Source: Thalassocella blandensis
Lineage (GTDB): Bacteria > Pseudomonadota > Gammaproteobacteria > Pseudomonadales > Cellvibrionaceae
Reading direction: 5' to 3'
Length of the DNA stretch: 64,000 nucleotides
Assembly: GCA_902141825.1 (NCBI GenBank)
Contig: CABFPG010000003.1
Coordinates: forward strand, 1-64,000
Within the stretch, counting starts at the first letter, position 1; the number at the start of each line of letters is the position of its first letter. The notes under the pieces were generated by a model. It saw only the letters and a list, made by a program, of their open reading frames with translations. It was not told where the DNA came from and made no database searches. The position numbers and the translations under genes are program-made. Positions 46,028 through 59,603 of the stretch are shown piece after piece.

Positions 46028-47251
46028 TTATTCTACGATTTTAGAAACAACACCCGCGCCTACTGTACGACCACCTTCACGGATCGCAAAACGCAGACCT
46101 TCATCCATCGCGATTGGACAGATCAGGGTAACGCTCATTTGGATGTTGTCACCAGGCATTACCATTTCTACGCCTTCTGGAAGCTCACAAGCACCAGTTA
46201 CGTCAGTTGTACGGAAGTAGAACTGTGGACGGTAACCTTTGAAGAATGGTGTATGACGACCACCTTCATCTTTAGACAATACGTAAACTTCGCCTTCGAA
46301 CTTAGTGTGAGGAGTGATAGATCCTACGTGAGCCAATACTTGACCACGCTCTACATCTTCACGCTTAGTACCACGCAAAAGAACACCAACATTCTCACCA
46401 GCACGGCCTTCATCTAGCAACTTACGGAACATCTCAACGCCGGTAACAGTTGTTTTAGTAGTATCTTTGATACCAACGATCTCAACTTCTTCACCAACTT
46501 TAACAATACCGCGCTCAACACGACCAGTAACAACAGTACCACGACCTTGGATCGAGAATACGTCTTCGATTGGCATGATGAACTTACCGTCAATCGCACG
46601 CTCTGGCTCTGGGATGTACTCATCCAAAGTTTCAACCAGCTTCTTAACAGCAGAAGTACCTAATTCATTGTCGTCTTCGCCGTTCAACGCCATCAATGCA
46701 GAACCTGCAATGATTGGAGTGTCGTCGCCAGGGAATTCGTAAGTGTCTAGCAACTCACGCAGTTCCATTTCAACCAGCTCCAACATTTCATTGTATTCAT
46801 CTGAACCAACACCGCCACAGTCTTCTGCAAGCAGGTCAGCTTTGTTCAAGAATACCACGATGTAAGGTACACCTACCTGACGTGACAACAAGATGTGCTC
46901 ACGAGTTTGTGGCATAGGACCATCAGTTGCACCACATACCAAGATCGCGCCGTCCATCTGTGCAGCACCAGTGATCATGTTTTTTACGTAGTCGGCGTGC
47001 CCTGGGCAGTCAACGTGCGCGTAGTGACGAATTGGTGAATCGTATTCAACGTGAGAAGTTGCAATTGTAATACCACGCTCACGCTCTTCTGGCGCATTAT
47101 CGATACCGTCAAATGCAACTGCTGCACCACCCCAAACTTCCGCACATACGCGAGTCAAGGCAGCTGTTAAAGTAGTTTTACCATGGTCAACGTGACCAAT
47201 TGTGCCTACGTTTACATGGGGTTTGCTTCGTTCAAATTTTTCTTTAGCCAC
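46028..47251 (-). CDS. tufA: Elongation factor Tu, str operon copy
   Basis: A 407-aa GTPase that delivers aminoacyl-tRNA to the A site. The start is GTG (47249-47251), giving [20 protein letters not shown], with GAGGA upstream. G motifs: [25 protein letters not shown] and G-S-A-L. After NKAD there is an insertion ([17 protein letters not shown]) compared with Pseudomonas or E. coli EF-Tu, which explains the 407-aa length. It lies 45 nt after fusA1. Over the 528 bases that can be compared, it differs from tufB at three positions, all silent. Confidence 0.98.
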   Translation of the reverse strand: MAKEKFERSKPHVNVGTIGHVDHGKTTLTAALTRVCAEVWGGAAVAFDGIDNAPEERERGITIATSHVEYDSPIRHYAHVDCPGHADYVKNMITGAAQMDGAILVCGATDGPMPQTREHILLSRQVGVPYIVVFLNKADLLAEDCGGVGSDEYNEMLELVEMELRELLDTYEFPGDDTPIIAGSALMALNGEDDNELGTSAVKKLVETLDEYIPEPERAIDGKFIMPIEDVFSIQGRGTVVTGRVERGIVKVGEEVEIVGIKDTTKTTVTGVEMFRKLLDEGRAGENVGVLLRGTKREDVERGQVLAHVGSITPHTKFEGEVYVLSKDEGGRHTPFFKGYRPQFYFRTTDVTGACELPEGVEMVMPGDNIQMSVTLICPIAMDEGLRFAIREGGRTVGAGVVSKIVE

Positions 47252-47296
47252 TTTCAAGTCCTCTAAAAAAATAAATAGTTAAAATTTTTATCCGCC

Positions 47297-49399
47297 TTAT
47301 GTATTTCTAGCGATGATATCGTCGGCAACATTTTTCGGCGCTTCAGCGTACTTTGCAAATTCCATCGTGAATGTTGCGCGACCTTGGGTAGCCGAGCGCA
47401 AGTCTGTGGCATAGCCGAACATTTCAGCTAGCGGGACTTCAGCATCGATAACCTTACCTGACACGTTTTCATCCATACCCAAAATCAAACCTCGACGACG
47501 GTTCAAATCACCAACCACGTCACCCATGTTTTCTTCAGGTGTCACCACTTCCACTTTCATCATCGGCTCAAGCAGAACTGCAATCCCTTCAGTTGCAAGC
47601 CTTTTCGTCGCCATGGAAGCCGCGATTTTAAAGGCCATTTCACTGGAGTCAACATCATGATATGAACCGTCATACAAAGTCGCTTTTAAACCAAGCAACG
47701 GGTAACCGGCCAAAATACCATTCTGCATTTGCTCCGCAATGCCTTTTTCCACTGCGGGGATGTATTCCTTAGGAACAACACCGCCCACGATTTCATTTAC
47801 AAACTCTAGACCTTCTGCGTTCTCATCTTCCGCCGGCTCAAACTTGACCCATACGTGACCAAACTGACCACGACCACCGGATTGACGCACAAACTTACCT
47901 TCAATCTCACGCGAACTCGTAATGCGCTCACGATATGCCACTTGCGGCTTACCAATATTCGCTTCCACCTTGAATTCACGACGCATGCGGTCAACCAAAA
48001 TATCAAGATGCAGCTCACCCATACCAGAAATAATGGTCTGACCGGTTTCTTCGTCTGTCTTCACACGGAAAGAGGGATCTTCCTGAGCCAATTTGCCCAG
48101 TGCTATCCCCATCTTTTCCTGATCCGCTTTGGTTTTTGGCTCTACCGCAACAGAAATTACCGGCTCGGGGAAATCCATGCGCTCAAGTACGATCTTGGCA
48201 TTCTCCGCACACAGCGTATCACCCGTCGTAACATCTTTAAGCCCAATAGCCGCGGCAATATCACCAGCCAAAACCTCTTTTATCTCTTCACGGCTGTTCG
48301 AGTGCATTTGCACCATACGTCCAACGCGTTCTTTTTTCTCTTTCACAGAGTTGTATACTGCGGTACCACTCTCCAATCGCCCGGAATAAACCCTGAAAAA
48401 TGTCAGCGTACCAACGAATGGATCGGTGGCAATTTTAAAAGCCAACGCAGAAAACGGGGCATTATCATCAGCTTCACGCGTGTGAATCTCATCACTACCG
48501 TCAACGTGCCCCTCAATCGCTTTAACTTCAGTAGGCGCAGGCAAATAATCGATCACCGCATCCAACATGGCCTGCACACCTTTGTTTTTGAATGCAGAAC
48601 CACCGATTACCGGCACAATCTCATTCGCCAACGTGCGCGCACGGATACCAGCTTTAATCTCTTCTTCAGTTAATTCACCTTCTTCAAGGTATTTTTCCAT
48701 TAACTCTTCATTGGCTTCGGCAGCAACTTCTACCATGTACTCCCGCATCTCTTGACACTCATCCAAGATATCGGCAGGAATTTCGCCATAATCGAAGGTC
48801 ATCCCCATGTCATCTTCATTCCAATGGATGGCCTTCATTTTTACGAGGTCTACAACCCCTTCAAATTCGTCTTCCGAACCTATGGTCATTTGCAGTGGCA
48901 CAGCATTCGCATTCAAACGTGTTTTTAACTGCTCAACAACTCGACGGAAGTTTGCTCCAGCGCGATCCATCTTATTGACGAACACCATACGTGGAACTTC
49001 ATATTTATTAGCTTGACGCCATACAGTTTCTGTCTGCGGCTGCACACCAGATGAGCCACACAACACAACAACAGCGCCATCCAACACTCGCAAAGAGCGC
49101 TCGACCTCAATCGTGAAATCAACGTGCCCAGGGGTATCAATAATATTGATACGATGCTGCTCAAACTGCTGTTGCATACCCTGCCAAAAACAGGTGGTTG
49201 CAGCGGAAGTGATCGTGATGCCGCGCTCTTGCTCTTGCTCCATCCAGTCCATCGTTGCAGCACCATCGTGCACCTCACCAATTTTGTGAGACAGACCTGT
49301 ATAGAAAAGTACACGCTCAGTGGTTGTCGTCTTACCAGCATCAACGTGCGCACAAATACCGATATTGCGGTAACGTGCGATAGGAGTTTTGCGAGCCAC
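47297..49399 (-). CDS. fusA: Elongation factor G, str operon copy
   Basis: A 700-aa main translocase GTPase. The start is GTG (49397-49399), giving [20 protein letters not shown]; the longer in-frame extension of 29 codons is unlike the family, and GGGGAT lies upstream of the GTG. G motifs: [25 protein letters not shown] and G-S-A-F-K. Domain IV has [20 protein letters not shown]. It sits in the normal rpsL-rpsG-fusA-tufA order, but a terminator-like hairpin lies between rpsG and this gene. Confidence 0.98.
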   Translation of the reverse strand: MARKTPIARYRNIGICAHVDAGKTTTTERVLFYTGLSHKIGEVHDGAATMDWMEQEQERGITITSAATTCFWQGMQQQFEQHRINIIDTPGHVDFTIEVERSLRVLDGAVVVLCGSSGVQPQTETVWRQANKYEVPRMVFVNKMDRAGANFRRVVEQLKTRLNANAVPLQMTIGSEDEFEGVVDLVKMKAIHWNEDDMGMTFDYGEIPADILDECQEMREYMVEVAAEANEELMEKYLEEGELTEEEIKAGIRARTLANEIVPVIGGSAFKNKGVQAMLDAVIDYLPAPTEVKAIEGHVDGSDEIHTREADDNAPFSALAFKIATDPFVGTLTFFRVYSGRLESGTAVYNSVKEKKERVGRMVQMHSNSREEIKEVLAGDIAAAIGLKDVTTGDTLCAENAKIVLERMDFPEPVISVAVEPKTKADQEKMGIALGKLAQEDPSFRVKTDEETGQTIISGMGELHLDILVDRMRREFKVEANIGKPQVAYRERITSSREIEGKFVRQSGGRGQFGHVWVKFEPAEDENAEGLEFVNEIVGGVVPKEYIPAVEKGIAEQMQNGILAGYPLLGLKATLYDGSYHDVDSSEMAFKIAASMATKRLATEGIAVLLEPMMKVEVVTPEENMGDVVGDLNRRRGLILGMDENVSGKVIDAEVPLAEMFGYATDLRSATQGRATFTMEFAKYAEAPKNVADDIIARNT

Positions 49400-49450
49400 G
49401 GTTTTATCCCCGGTTGCGAATATTAGTAAAGTTGTTTGATCTAAAACGGT

Positions 49451-49476
49451 AAAAAGGCAGCGTAAAATGCTGCCTT
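49451..49476 (-). terminator. Terminator or attenuator between rpsG and fusA
   Basis: On the minus strand AAGGCAGC pairs with GCTGCCTT around ATTTTAC, giving a run of five T (TTTTTACCG). It meets the normal criteria for a rho-independent terminator, inside the str operon 40 nt after rpsG. Confidence 0.82.
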
Positions 49477-49515
49477 CTTTTTGCACTAATTCGTACAGAT
49501 AAAAGCAGAATCAGG

Positions 49516-49986
49516 CTAGAAACGGAAGTGAGAGAAAGCCTTGTTAGCTTCTGCCATACGGTGAACGTCTTCACGCTTTTTAACCGCACCACCTTTGTTT
49601 TGTGATGCATCGATTAACTCACCAGCTAAACGCTGTGGCATCGACTTTTCACCACGACCGCGAGAATATTCAACCAACCAACGCATTGCCAAGGCAGTAC
49701 GACGAGAAGGACGAACTTCAACAGGTACTTGGTAGGTAGCACCACCAACACGGCGGGATTTTACTTCCACCAAAGGTGCGATGTTTTCTAAAGCCTCTTC
49801 AAAAACCTCTAAAGGATCTTTATTCAGCTTTTCTTTAACTGTGTCCAATGCACCATAAACGATGCGCTCAGCCACAGATTTTTTACCACTAATCATTACG
49901 TGGTTCATGAACTTCGCTAACGTGACATTGCCAAATTTAGGATCTGGCAAGACTTCGCGTTTAGCGACGACTCTTCTTCTAGGCAT
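49516..49986 (-). CDS. rpsG: Small-subunit ribosomal protein S7
   Basis: A 156-aa uS7, the 16S 3' domain assembly initiator and in E. coli a str operon repressor. Motifs are [40 protein letters not shown] and [20 protein letters not shown]. The C-terminus ends K-A-F-S-H-F-R-F. It lies 157 nt after rpsL. Confidence 0.98.
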   Translation of the reverse strand: MPRRRVVAKREVLPDPKFGNVTLAKFMNHVMISGKKSVAERIVYGALDTVKEKLNKDPLEVFEEALENIAPLVEVKSRRVGGATYQVPVEVRPSRRTALAMRWLVEYSRGRGEKSMPQRLAGELIDASQNKGGAVKKREDVHRMAEANKAFSHFRF

Positions 49987-50143
49987 GTTAATTACTCACT
50001 TAATTCAGGTTCATCTAAGACCATCACCAACACTCACCCTAAGGTTTACTAGTTAGCTGAGGCTTAGCCTTACTGATTCTTTACCAAAAAACGCTTTTAC
50101 AAAAAATTCTTTAACGGTAAACGCCAAGCAAATCTGTAACAGA

Positions 50144-50533
<390 letters not shown>

Positions 50534-50631
50534 TTAATAAAGTCCTCCTTCCTTAATAAAGAAAGTGGACCGGTTTCGTTTAAAAAAATGGATTAACTCG
50601 ATTTAACAGACGTCAAATCACCGGAATCCTT

Positions 50632-50647
50632 CCGCTAAAGCTAGCGG
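50632..50647 (-). promoter_or_regulatory. Hairpin at the 5' end of the str operon transcript
   Basis: On the minus strand CCGCTA pairs with TAGCGG around GCTT, just downstream of the predicted start site. The same CGG can instead join CGGAA/TTCCG immediately downstream, so two alternative stems overlap. A regulatory role is possible but unproven. Confidence 0.4.
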
Positions 50648-50654
50648 GTGGCGC

Positions 50655-50683
50655 ATTGTAATGAGACCACCCACTGGCGTCAA
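50655..50683 (-). promoter_or_regulatory. str operon promoter
   Basis: On the minus strand, a -35 TTGACG (50678-50683), a 17-base spacer and a -10 TACAAT (50655-50660), followed by the GC-rich discriminator GCGCC. This drives rpsL-rpsG and possibly fusA-tufA. Confidence 0.85.
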
Positions 50684-50780
50684 CTCCTGATCGCAAATTA
50701 AGCAGAGCCCACTTGCGATTTCGAGGCCTCGGGATGATTTTCGTCAATCTCGAGGCCAAAGCGCTGAAATTTGAGCAAAA

Positions 50781-53700
50781 TTAGCTCGATTTCAATGCTT
50801 CCGTCAGAGCCGCTTCGATTTCTGCCGCACTTACATTTTCTGAAGCTGGCATTTCTTCTTCACGACGACGACGACGTTCAGCATGATAGGACAAACCTGT
50901 ACCCGCAGGGATCAGACGTCCGACCACCACGTTTTCTTTCAAGCCGCGCAAGTTATCGATTTTACCGGTAACCGCCGCCTCTGTAAGAACTCGTGTTGTT
51001 TCCTGGAACGATGCAGCAGAAATAAACGATTCAGTTGCCAAAGAGGCTTTGGTAATACCCAACAACTGACGCTCATATTGCGCAGGCTGCTTACTATCCG
51101 CGCGCAACTTCTCGTTCTGCTCAAGCACATTCACATACTCAACCTGCTCACCTTTTACGAATTCAGAGTCACCCATGAAGGTAATGTCTGCTTTACGTAA
51201 CATTTGGCGCACAATAACTTCGATGTGCTTATCGTTAATTTTTACACCTTGCAGACGGTAAACGTCCTGAATCTCGTTAGTGATGTAACGAGCCAAAGCT
51301 TCTACACCTTTCAAACGCAAGATGTCGTGCGGGTTGCTTGGGCCGTCGGATACAACTTCACCCTTCGCAACTGTTTCACCCTCAAACACTGTCAATTGAC
51401 GATGCTTGGGAATCAATACTTCGTAGTGAGTTGAGCCGTCCGGCAACACATCACCACTCTTAGGCGTGATTACCAAGCGACGCTTACCTTTGGTTTCCTT
51501 ACCGAAAGAAACGGTACCGGAAATTTCAGCAAGAATAGATGGCTCTTTTGGCTTACGCGCTTCGAACAAGTCAGCAACGCGAGGTAGACCACCCGTAATA
51601 TCGCGAGTTTTCGAACCTTCTTGAGGAATACGAGCAACTACCTCACCAATCTTCAACTGCTCACCATCTACCAAAGACAATACCGCTTTTGGTGGCAGCA
51701 AGTAATGCGCAGGCTGGTTGGAGTTGGCCAAGGTCAATTCGTTACCATCTTCACCCAACAATGTAATGGCAGGCTTTAAATCTTTACCAGCAGCTGGACG
51801 CTCAGAAAGATCCATCACCTCAATAGAAGTCAGACCGGTCATTTCATCCGTCTTACGACGTACAGAAAGCCCTTCTTCCATCCCGGCGAAAGCAATCTTA
51901 CCGGCAACTTCGGTAACAATCGGGTGAGTATGCGGGTCCCATTTAGCAACAATAGAACCACCTGTTACTACTTCACCGTCTTTAACAGAAATTACAGCAC
52001 CGTATGGAATCTTGTAGCGTTCACGCTCTCGACCCGCTTTATCCGCTACCGCGATCTCACCAGAACGTGATACCGCAACCAAGGCGCCATTTTCGCGCTC
52101 TACAGTTTTAATGTTATGCAGACGAATGACACCGTCTTGTTTCACTTCTACGCTATCAGCAGCAGACGCTCTCGATGCCGCACCACCGATGTGGAAAGTA
52201 CGCATCGTTAACTGGGTACCTGGTTCACCAATGGACTGTGCCGCGATAACACCAACAGCTTCACCCACGTTAGCACGGTGACCACGAGCCAAATCACGAC
52301 CGTAACATTGAGCACAGATACCGTAACGAGTTTCACAGGATATTGCGGAGCGAACCATCACTTCGTCAATACCCATACTTTCGATACGCTCAACCCAGGC
52401 TTCATCAATCATAGTGCCTGCGGGCACCAGGATTTCATCACTGTTATCTTTAATTACATCGCGTGCAACGACACGACCCAGGATACGATCACCCAAAGAT
52501 TCGATGATGTCACCACCTTCGATTACCGGCGCCATGATCAGACCTTCGTCTGTGCCACAGTCAATTTCGGTAATTACCACGTCTTGAGCAACATCCACCA
52601 AACGACGCGTCAGATACCCGGAGTTTGCAGTTTTCAGTGCGGTATCCGCCAAACCTTTACGAGCACCGTGGGTAGAAATAAAGTACTGCAGTACGTTCAG
52701 ACCTTCACGGAAGTTCGCCACGATTGGCGTTTCGATGATCGAGCCGTCCGGACGAGCCATCAGACCACGCATACCAGCCAACTGACGAATCTGAGCTGGC
52801 GAACCACGAGCACCGGAATCCGCATACATAAATACGGAGTTAAATGAGGCTTGCTCTTCGTCGTCGCCTTTCTTGTTAACTACAGTTTCTTTCGAAATAC
52901 CTTCCATCATGGACTTCGCTACCAATTCGTTGGCACGCGACCAGATATCGATAACTTTATTGTATTTCTCACCTTGAGTTACAAGACCAGAGGCATACTG
53001 AGCTTCAATCTCTTTAACTTCATTTTCAGCCGAATCAATGATACCGGCCTTGGATGCAGGAATTTCAAAGTCGTTTACACCAATCGATGCGCCAGATTTC
53101 GTACTAAAGTCATAGCCCATGTACATCAAACGGTCAGCAAAGATTACTGTTGCCTTCAAACCAACAACGCGGTAACAGAAATTGATAACACCTGAAATGG
53201 CTTTTTTCACCATTGGACGATCAACCATGTCGAATGAAATGCCGTCTGGAACGATTTCCCACAACAGTACACGACCCACGGTCGTTTCTTTTAACTCTGT
53301 TGTTTCAATAATTTCGCCATCTTCACGCATAACACGCTGCTTGATTCGCGCCTTAATACGCGCCTGCAAACCGACCTGCTTGGAATAATATGCACGGGAC
53401 ACTTCTTTAGTGTCCGAGAACACCATGCCTTCGCCTTTGTCGTTAATACGTTCGCGTGTTAACCAGTAAAGCCCCAATACAACGTCTTGCGAAGGAACGA
53501 TGATCGGCTCACCACTCGCAGGAGAGAGAATGTTATTGGTGGACATCATCAAAGCACGCGCTTCTAACTGTGCTTCAATAGTCAACGGTACGTGAACCGC
53601 CATTTGGTCACCATCGAAGTCCGCGTTATAAGCCGCACACACAAGAGGGTGCAACTGAATCGCCTTACCTTCAATCAATACGGGCTCAAACGCCTGAATA

Positions 53701-54998
53701 CCCAATCGGTGAAGTGTCGGAGCACGGTTAAGCAATACAGGGTGCTCACGAATAACCTCATCAAGAATATCCCATACTACCGGCTCTTCACGCTCAACCA
53801 TTTTCTTGGCAGCTTTAATTGTGGTAGCCAAACCGCGCAACTCTAATTTGCTGAAAATAAACGGTTTGAATAATTCCAAAGCCATTTTCTTTGGCAGACC
53901 ACACTGGTGAAGACGCAATGCAGGACCAGTCACAATTACCGAACGACCGGAGTAGTCAACACGCTTACCAAGAAGGTTTTGACGGAAACGACCTTGCTTA
54001 CCCTTAATCATGTCAGCAAGTGATTTCAGCGGACGCTTATTGGAACCAGTAATTGCTCGACCACGTCGACCGTTATCCAATAACGCATCTACCGCTTCTT
54101 GCAACATACGCTTTTCGTTGCGCACGATAATGTCTGGAGCATTAAGATCCAACAGACGCTTCAAACGGTTATTACGGTTGATAACGCGACGATACAGGTC
54201 GTTAAGGTCAGAAGTTGCGAAACGACCGCCTTCCAACGGAACCAACGGACGTAAATCGGGTGGAAGAACAGGAAGTGCTTCCATCACCATCCACTCTGGC
54301 TTGTTACCAGATTGAATGAATGCTTCAAGCAACTTCAAACGCTTACTTAATTTTTTGATCTTGGTTTCAGAGTTAGTATTTGGAATCTCTTCACGAATTG
54401 AATTCGCTTCCGCTTCAAGATCAATATCTTTTACTAACTGCTGAACCGCTTCCGCACCCATCTTCGCTTCGAATTCATCACCGAACTCTTCCATCGCTTC
54501 AAAGTACTGCTCATCTGTTAACAGCTGACCACGCTCAAGCGTTGTCATACCAGGATCAGTCACAACAAATGATTCAAAGTAAAGAATGCGTTCAATGCTG
54601 CGCAAGGTCATATCAAGCAATAAACCGATACGGCTTGGCAGTGATTTCAAGAACCAGATATGCGCAACGGGACAAGCAAGTTCGATGTGACCCATGCGCT
54701 CACGACGAACTTTTGCCAATGTTACTTCTACACCACATTTTTCACAGATGATTCCGCGGTGCTTCATACGCTTGTACTTACCGCACAAGCACTCATAGTC
54801 TTTTACAGGGCCAAAGATTTTGGCGCAGAACAAACCTTCACGCTCCGGCTTGAAGGTTCGATAGTTGATCGTCTCTGGCTTTTTAACTTCACCAAAAGAC
54901 CATGAACGAATGACGTCAGGAGAAGCCAGACCGATACGAATACCGTCAAACTCTTCTGTCTGCCCTTGGTTTTTCAATAAATTCAACAAATCTTTCAA
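50781..54998 (-). CDS. rpoC: RNA polymerase beta' subunit
   Basis: A 1405-aa catalytic subunit. The N-terminal zinc site is [20 protein letters not shown]. The metal-binding catalytic loop is [20 protein letters not shown] with its three aspartates. The second zinc cluster lies in [20 protein letters not shown], and the trigger loop region includes [20 protein letters not shown]. Length is near E. coli (1407 aa). It starts 127 nt after rpoB. A 7-bp GGCCTCG/CGAGGCC hairpin lies about 45 bases beyond the stop but lacks a T run. Confidence 0.99.
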   Translation of the reverse strand: MKDLLNLLKNQGQTEEFDGIRIGLASPDVIRSWSFGEVKKPETINYRTFKPEREGLFCAKIFGPVKDYECLCGKYKRMKHRGIICEKCGVEVTLAKVRRERMGHIELACPVAHIWFLKSLPSRIGLLLDMTLRSIERILYFESFVVTDPGMTTLERGQLLTDEQYFEAMEEFGDEFEAKMGAEAVQQLVKDIDLEAEANSIREEIPNTNSETKIKKLSKRLKLLEAFIQSGNKPEWMVMEALPVLPPDLRPLVPLEGGRFATSDLNDLYRRVINRNNRLKRLLDLNAPDIIVRNEKRMLQEAVDALLDNGRRGRAITGSNKRPLKSLADMIKGKQGRFRQNLLGKRVDYSGRSVIVTGPALRLHQCGLPKKMALELFKPFIFSKLELRGLATTIKAAKKMVEREEPVVWDILDEVIREHPVLLNRAPTLHRLGIQAFEPVLIEGKAIQLHPLVCAAYNADFDGDQMAVHVPLTIEAQLEARALMMSTNNILSPASGEPIIVPSQDVVLGLYWLTRERINDKGEGMVFSDTKEVSRAYYSKQVGLQARIKARIKQRVMREDGEIIETTELKETTVGRVLLWEIVPDGISFDMVDRPMVKKAISGVINFCYRVVGLKATVIFADRLMYMGYDFSTKSGASIGVNDFEIPASKAGIIDSAENEVKEIEAQYASGLVTQGEKYNKVIDIWSRANELVAKSMMEGISKETVVNKKGDDEEQASFNSVFMYADSGARGSPAQIRQLAGMRGLMARPDGSIIETPIVANFREGLNVLQYFISTHGARKGLADTALKTANSGYLTRRLVDVAQDVVITEIDCGTDEGLIMAPVIEGGDIIESLGDRILGRVVARDVIKDNSDEILVPAGTMIDEAWVERIESMGIDEVMVRSAISCETRYGICAQCYGRDLARGHRANVGEAVGVIAAQSIGEPGTQLTMRTFHIGGAASRASAADSVEVKQDGVIRLHNIKTVERENGALVAVSRSGEIAVADKAGRERERYKIPYGAVISVKDGEVVTGGSIVAKWDPHTHPIVTEVAGKIAFAGMEEGLSVRRKTDEMTGLTSIEVMDLSERPAAGKDLKPAITLLGEDGNELTLANSNQPAHYLLPPKAVLSLVDGEQLKIGEVVARIPQEGSKTRDITGGLPRVADLFEARKPKEPSILAEISGTVSFGKETKGKRRLVITPKSGDVLPDGSTHYEVLIPKHRQLTVFEGETVAKGEVVSDGPSNPHDILRLKGVEALARYITNEIQDVYRLQGVKINDKHIEVIVRQMLRKADITFMGDSEFVKGEQVEYVNVLEQNEKLRADSKQPAQYERQLLGITKASLATESFISAASFQETTRVLTEAAVTGKIDNLRGLKENVVVGRLIPAGTGLSYHAERRRRREEEMPASENVSAAEIEAALTEALKSS

Positions 54999-55125
54999 GG
55001 TGTTTCCTCCAGTGGGTGCTGCTGCACAGTGGGGGTTAGCATTTACTCTGTTTAAGTCAGGGGCTAACCACCCACCACCGATTAATTACTGTTTCGTTCG
55101 TTAAAGTCGTACTTTCAAGTTCGAA

Positions 55126-58100
55126 TTAATTTTCGTTCTCAAGCTCGATATTGATACCCAGTGAGCGAATTTCTTTCACCAATACGTTGAAAGATTCCGG
55201 CATACCAGGCTCCATACGATGGTCGCCATCCACAATGTTTTTATACATTTTGGTACGACCAGCCACGTCATCCGACTTAACTGTCAGCATTTCCTGAAGG
55301 GTGTATGCAGCACCGTATGCTTCTAGTGCCCACACCTCCATCTCTCCGAAACGCTGACCACCGAACTGCGCTTTACCACCAAGAGGCTGCTGCGTTACCA
55401 GACTGTATGAACCAGTTGAACGCGCATGCATTTTGTCATCTACCAAGTGGTTAAGCTTCAGCATGTACATGTAGCCGACGGTTGTTGGACGCATAAACGG
55501 ATCACCTGTTCGGCCATCGCACAATTGCATCTGACCCGACTCCGGTAAATCAGCCAGCTTCAACAACTGCTTGATTTCGGTTTCTTTCGCACCGTCAAAT
55601 GCACGAGTAGCCATCGGCACACCACCGCGCAGGTTTTTAGCCAACTCGATGATTTCGTCATCGGAGAATGTGTCCAGCTCTTCTTTCTTGTAGGAATCAC
55701 CGATCTCGTTGTAGACCTGCTCCAGGAAATTGCGAAGCTCTGCAATTTCACGTTGCTGCTGCAACATTACATCCACCTTGCGACCGAGACCTTTAGATGC
55801 CAAGCCCAAGTGCATTTCCAACACCTGTCCAACGTTCATCCGCGACGGTACACCCAGAGGGTTCAATACGATATCAATCGGCTCACCGTTTTCATCGTAA
55901 GGCATATCTTCAACAGGCATGATGACCGAGATAACACCCTTGTTACCATGACGTCCGGCCATTTTATCGCCGGGCTGAATACGACGCTTAATTGCCAGGT
56001 AAACCTTAACAATCTTCAATACGCCTGGCGCCAAATCGTCACCAGTTTCCAGCTTGCCTTTCTTATCTTCAAAACGGTCATCAAGATCTTTACGACGTTC
56101 AGCCAGTTGCTCTTCAGCTTTATCTAACTGTTCGTTAAGTGCGTCATCGCTCATGCGGATCTTGAACCAATCAGCAGTGCTCAACTCATCCAGCATTTCA
56201 TCGGTAACAGGCTCACCTTTCTTAATACCTTTACCGCTTACCGCAACCTGCCCAACCAGCGCAGCACGCAAACGAGCAAACGTTGCCGCTTCAACAATTC
56301 GGTATTCTTCGTTGAGATCTTTACGTACTTTATCCAGCTGCATCTTCTCAATTTCACGAGAACGAGCATCTTTTTCCAGACCATCACGTGTAAACACCTG
56401 AACATCGATAACTGTACCTTTCACACTCGAAGGCACACGAAGAGAAGTGTCTTTAACGTCAGACGCTTTCTCGCCGAAAATTGCACGAAGCAGTTTTTCT
56501 TCTGGTGTTAATTGTGTTTCACCTTTAGGTGTTACTTTACCCACCAGAATATCGCCGGAAGTGACTTCAGCACCAACATATACAATGCCGGACTCGTCCA
56601 GCTTGGATAGCGCACCTTCACCAACATTTGGAATATCTGCCGTGATTTCTTCACTGCCCAGCTTAGTGTCACGAGCAATACAGGTTAGCTCCTGGATATG
56701 AATCGTAGTGAAACGATCTTCCTGAACTACTTTTTCAGATACCAGGATGGAATCCTCGAAGTTATAACCGTTCCAGGTCATAAATGCGATTCGCATATTT
56801 TGACCCAGTGCAAGCTCACCCATATCAACAGAAGGGCCATCAGCTAGAATATCACCACGCACTACTGCATCACCGACGCGAACAATTGGACGCTGGTTAA
56901 TACAGGTGTTCTGGTTAGAACGGGTGTATTTGGTGAGGTTATAGATGTCCACACCCGCATCACCAGTTGCAACTTCAGCATCGGCAACACGCACAACAAT
57001 TCGAGCAGCATCTACACGCTCAATAGTACCGCCTCGCTTAGCAACAACACACACGCCGGAGTCTGCAGCTACATTACGCTCCATACCTGTACCGACGATG
57101 GGCTTTTCAGCACGCAGTGTTGGTACTGCTTGACGCTGCATGTTCGATCCCATCAATGCACGGTTCGCATCATCGTGCTCCAGGAAAGGAATCAAGGATG
57201 CTGCCACCGATACAACCTGACGTGGCGACACATCCATATACTGCACTTCATTTGAAGCTTTTAAAGTAAATTCGTTTTCGAAACGCACAGAAACCAGGTC
57301 TTCAACCAAACGACCTTCCGCATCAACTTCAGCTGATGCCTGTGCAATCACGTACTTTGCTTCGTTAATTGCAGAAAGATACTCAATGTCATCAGTCACT
57401 TTGCCGTCAACAACTTTACGGTGAGGACTTTCCAAAAATCCGTAAGAGTTCGTACGAGCGAAAGTGGCCAATGAGTTGATCAGACCAATGTTTGGACCTT
57501 CAGGAGTTTCGATTGGACATACGCGACCGTAGTGCGTTGGATGCACGTCACGTACCTCAAAGCCTGCACGCTCACGAGTCAAACCACCGGGGCCCAAAGC
57601 AGAAACACGACGCTTATGCGTAATTTCTGAAAGCGGGTTGTTCTGATCCATAAACTGAGACAACTGGCTAGAACCAAAAAATTCTTTAACCGCTGCAGCA
57701 ACAGGCTTGGCGTTAATCAAATCCTGTGGCATTAAGCCTTCGCTTTCCGCCATGGACAAACGCTCTTTAACCGCACGCTCAACTCGCACCAGACCAACAC
57801 GGAATTGGTTTTCCGCCATTTCGCCAACAGAACGCACACGACGGTTACCCAAGTGATCAATATCATCCACGGTACCTTTACCGTTACGAATGTCGATCAG
57901 GGTTCTCAAGACATCTACGATGTCTTCGTTAGAAAGTGTGCCTTCTCCTTTTTCATCATCACGACTCAAGCGACGGTTGAACTTCATGCGGCCAACAGCA
58001 GACAGATCGTAACGCTCTTGAGAGAAGAACAAGTTTTGGAACAGGCCTTCTGCAGATTCTTTAGTTGGTGGCTCACCAGGACGCATCATACGGTAGATTT

Positions 58101-59211
58101 CAACCAATGCTTCTAATTGCGTTTTGGTTGGGTCACTGCGTAAGGTATCGGAAACGAAAGGTCCGCAATCCAGATCATTGGTGTATAGCGTCTGAAATTC
58201 TTTAACGCCAGCTTTGAACATACCCGCCATTACTTCATCAGTAAGCTCGGTATTACATTCGTAAAGCACTTCACCTGTCTCGGTGTCGATAATATCTTTC
58301 GCCAAAGAACGACCATTTAAATACTCAGCAGGAACTTTCAGCTCAGTAATATTGTTCTTTTCAATTTGACGAATGTGACGAGCAGTAATACGGCGACCTT
58401 GTTCAACGATGATATTGCCCTTGGTGTCAACAATATCAAACGTTGTGACGTCACCACGCAAACGTGCTGGCACCAACTCAAGATCAGCAAAACCTTCTTC
58501 TGTAATTCTGAATTTACTGGTTTCGAAGAACATGTCGAGCATTTCTTCGTTAGTGAAACCAAGCGCACGCAACAGAATAGTCGCAGGTAACTTTCTACGA
58601 CGGTCGATACGTACATACACCAAGTCTTTTGGATCAAATTCGAAATCCAACCATGAACCACGGTAAGGAATTACCCGTGCGGAGTACAGCAATTTACCAG
58701 ATGAGTGAGTCTTACCTTTATCGTGCTCAAAGAAGACACCTGGAGATCTGTGAAGCTGAGAAACAATTACACGCTCGGTGCCGTTAATCACAAACGTACC
58801 GTTGTCTGTCATAAGCGGAATTTCGCCCATGTAGACTTCTTGCTCTTTAATATCTTTAATTGCTTTGGTGGACGATTCTTTATCGTAGATGATCAGGCGC
58901 ACTTTAACGCGCAGAGGCGCTGCATAAGTGGTACCACGAAGCGTACATTCGCTTACATCAAAAACCGGCTTACCCAGGGTATAGCTCACATACTCTAATG
59001 CGGCATTACCCGAATAACTGCTAATAGGAAAAACAGATTTAAATGCTGCGTGCAAGCCGATATCATCAAGCGACCCTTCAGCTCTATCTGTTTGAGTAAA
59101 TTTTCTGTAGGAATCTAATTGAATTGCCAGTAAATAAGGCACGTCCATGACGTCTGGCAATTTGCCAAAATCCTTTCGGATACGTTTTTTCTCAGTATAT
59201 GAGTAAGCCAT
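55126..59211 (-). CDS. rpoB: RNA polymerase beta subunit
   Basis: A 1361-aa catalytic subunit. The start [20 protein letters not shown] (ATG 59209-59211) is chosen over a 16-codon extension. The rifampicin pocket reads [20 protein letters not shown] then [11 protein letters not shown], matching sensitive enzymes. C-terminal catalytic blocks are [15 protein letters not shown] and [20 protein letters not shown]. Length is near E. coli (1342 aa). It lies 392 nt after rplL. Confidence 0.99.
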   Translation of the reverse strand: MAYSYTEKKRIRKDFGKLPDVMDVPYLLAIQLDSYRKFTQTDRAEGSLDDIGLHAAFKSVFPISSYSGNAALEYVSYTLGKPVFDVSECTLRGTTYAAPLRVKVRLIIYDKESSTKAIKDIKEQEVYMGEIPLMTDNGTFVINGTERVIVSQLHRSPGVFFEHDKGKTHSSGKLLYSARVIPYRGSWLDFEFDPKDLVYVRIDRRRKLPATILLRALGFTNEEMLDMFFETSKFRITEEGFADLELVPARLRGDVTTFDIVDTKGNIIVEQGRRITARHIRQIEKNNITELKVPAEYLNGRSLAKDIIDTETGEVLYECNTELTDEVMAGMFKAGVKEFQTLYTNDLDCGPFVSDTLRSDPTKTQLEALVEIYRMMRPGEPPTKESAEGLFQNLFFSQERYDLSAVGRMKFNRRLSRDDEKGEGTLSNEDIVDVLRTLIDIRNGKGTVDDIDHLGNRRVRSVGEMAENQFRVGLVRVERAVKERLSMAESEGLMPQDLINAKPVAAAVKEFFGSSQLSQFMDQNNPLSEITHKRRVSALGPGGLTRERAGFEVRDVHPTHYGRVCPIETPEGPNIGLINSLATFARTNSYGFLESPHRKVVDGKVTDDIEYLSAINEAKYVIAQASAEVDAEGRLVEDLVSVRFENEFTLKASNEVQYMDVSPRQVVSVAASLIPFLEHDDANRALMGSNMQRQAVPTLRAEKPIVGTGMERNVAADSGVCVVAKRGGTIERVDAARIVVRVADAEVATGDAGVDIYNLTKYTRSNQNTCINQRPIVRVGDAVVRGDILADGPSVDMGELALGQNMRIAFMTWNGYNFEDSILVSEKVVQEDRFTTIHIQELTCIARDTKLGSEEITADIPNVGEGALSKLDESGIVYVGAEVTSGDILVGKVTPKGETQLTPEEKLLRAIFGEKASDVKDTSLRVPSSVKGTVIDVQVFTRDGLEKDARSREIEKMQLDKVRKDLNEEYRIVEAATFARLRAALVGQVAVSGKGIKKGEPVTDEMLDELSTADWFKIRMSDDALNEQLDKAEEQLAERRKDLDDRFEDKKGKLETGDDLAPGVLKIVKVYLAIKRRIQPGDKMAGRHGNKGVISVIMPVEDMPYDENGEPIDIVLNPLGVPSRMNVGQVLEMHLGLASKGLGRKVDVMLQQQREIAELRNFLEQVYNEIGDSYKKEELDTFSDDEIIELAKNLRGGVPMATRAFDGAKETEIKQLLKLADLPESGQMQLCDGRTGDPFMRPTTVGYMYMLKLNHLVDDKMHARSTGSYSLVTQQPLGGKAQFGGQRFGEMEVWALEAYGAAYTLQEMLTVKSDDVAGRTKMYKNIVDGDHRMEPGMPESFNVLVKEIRSLGINIELENEN

Positions 59212-59603
59212 TAGTTGGTATTCCTCAGCTTGTTCACGGATCAGTATCTGAATAGACACACGTCACTTAGTCTCACCAGTGACACTTAAAACCAATCACG
59301 ATTGGTTAATTCGGCATTTGTATGAACAAATGTTTACCGTGTCTAAATTTTTGCCTTAAGTCACACTTCCGTCGTAAATTAAGAGCATAATAATTAGCGC
59401 TTACCTATATTGTGTTGATGCAACCCCAGCATCACCCTGTGCCACTTTGATACTAGTGAAAGCAGTGTTAACACTTACTTTTCCACCTTTGTAGCACGCT
59501 GTTTTAATCACGCCCAACTAAAACAGGAAAAGGCCAGCAGGATTAAACCCCTGCCAGCCCATTGCCAAATCGAAAATTTGGACTTTTATTAAACTTAAAT
59601 AAA
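59212..59603. other. rplL-rpoB intergenic region (392 bases)
   Basis: No gene. It contains the attenuator-like hairpin at 59525-59559 near rplL and then about 310 bases of leader before rpoB. In E. coli the corresponding gap holds an attenuator and an RNase III site that set the RNA polymerase to ribosomal protein ratio. A second large stem was not evident by eye. Confidence 0.7.
59525..59559 (-). terminator. Attenuator-like terminator between rplL and rpoB
   Basis: On the minus strand GGCTGGCAGG pairs with CCTGCTGGCC (two wobbles) around an 8-base loop, followed by TTTTCC. It probably gives partial termination, so rplJL exceeds rpoBC as in E. coli. Confidence 0.78.

Noticed and set aside
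50715-50760. The GGCCTCG/CGAGGCC hairpin downstream of rpoC as a terminator
   Set aside because: The loop is about 19 bases and no T run follows, so it is not a standard rho-independent terminator. It could still slow polymerase or bind Rho nearby.
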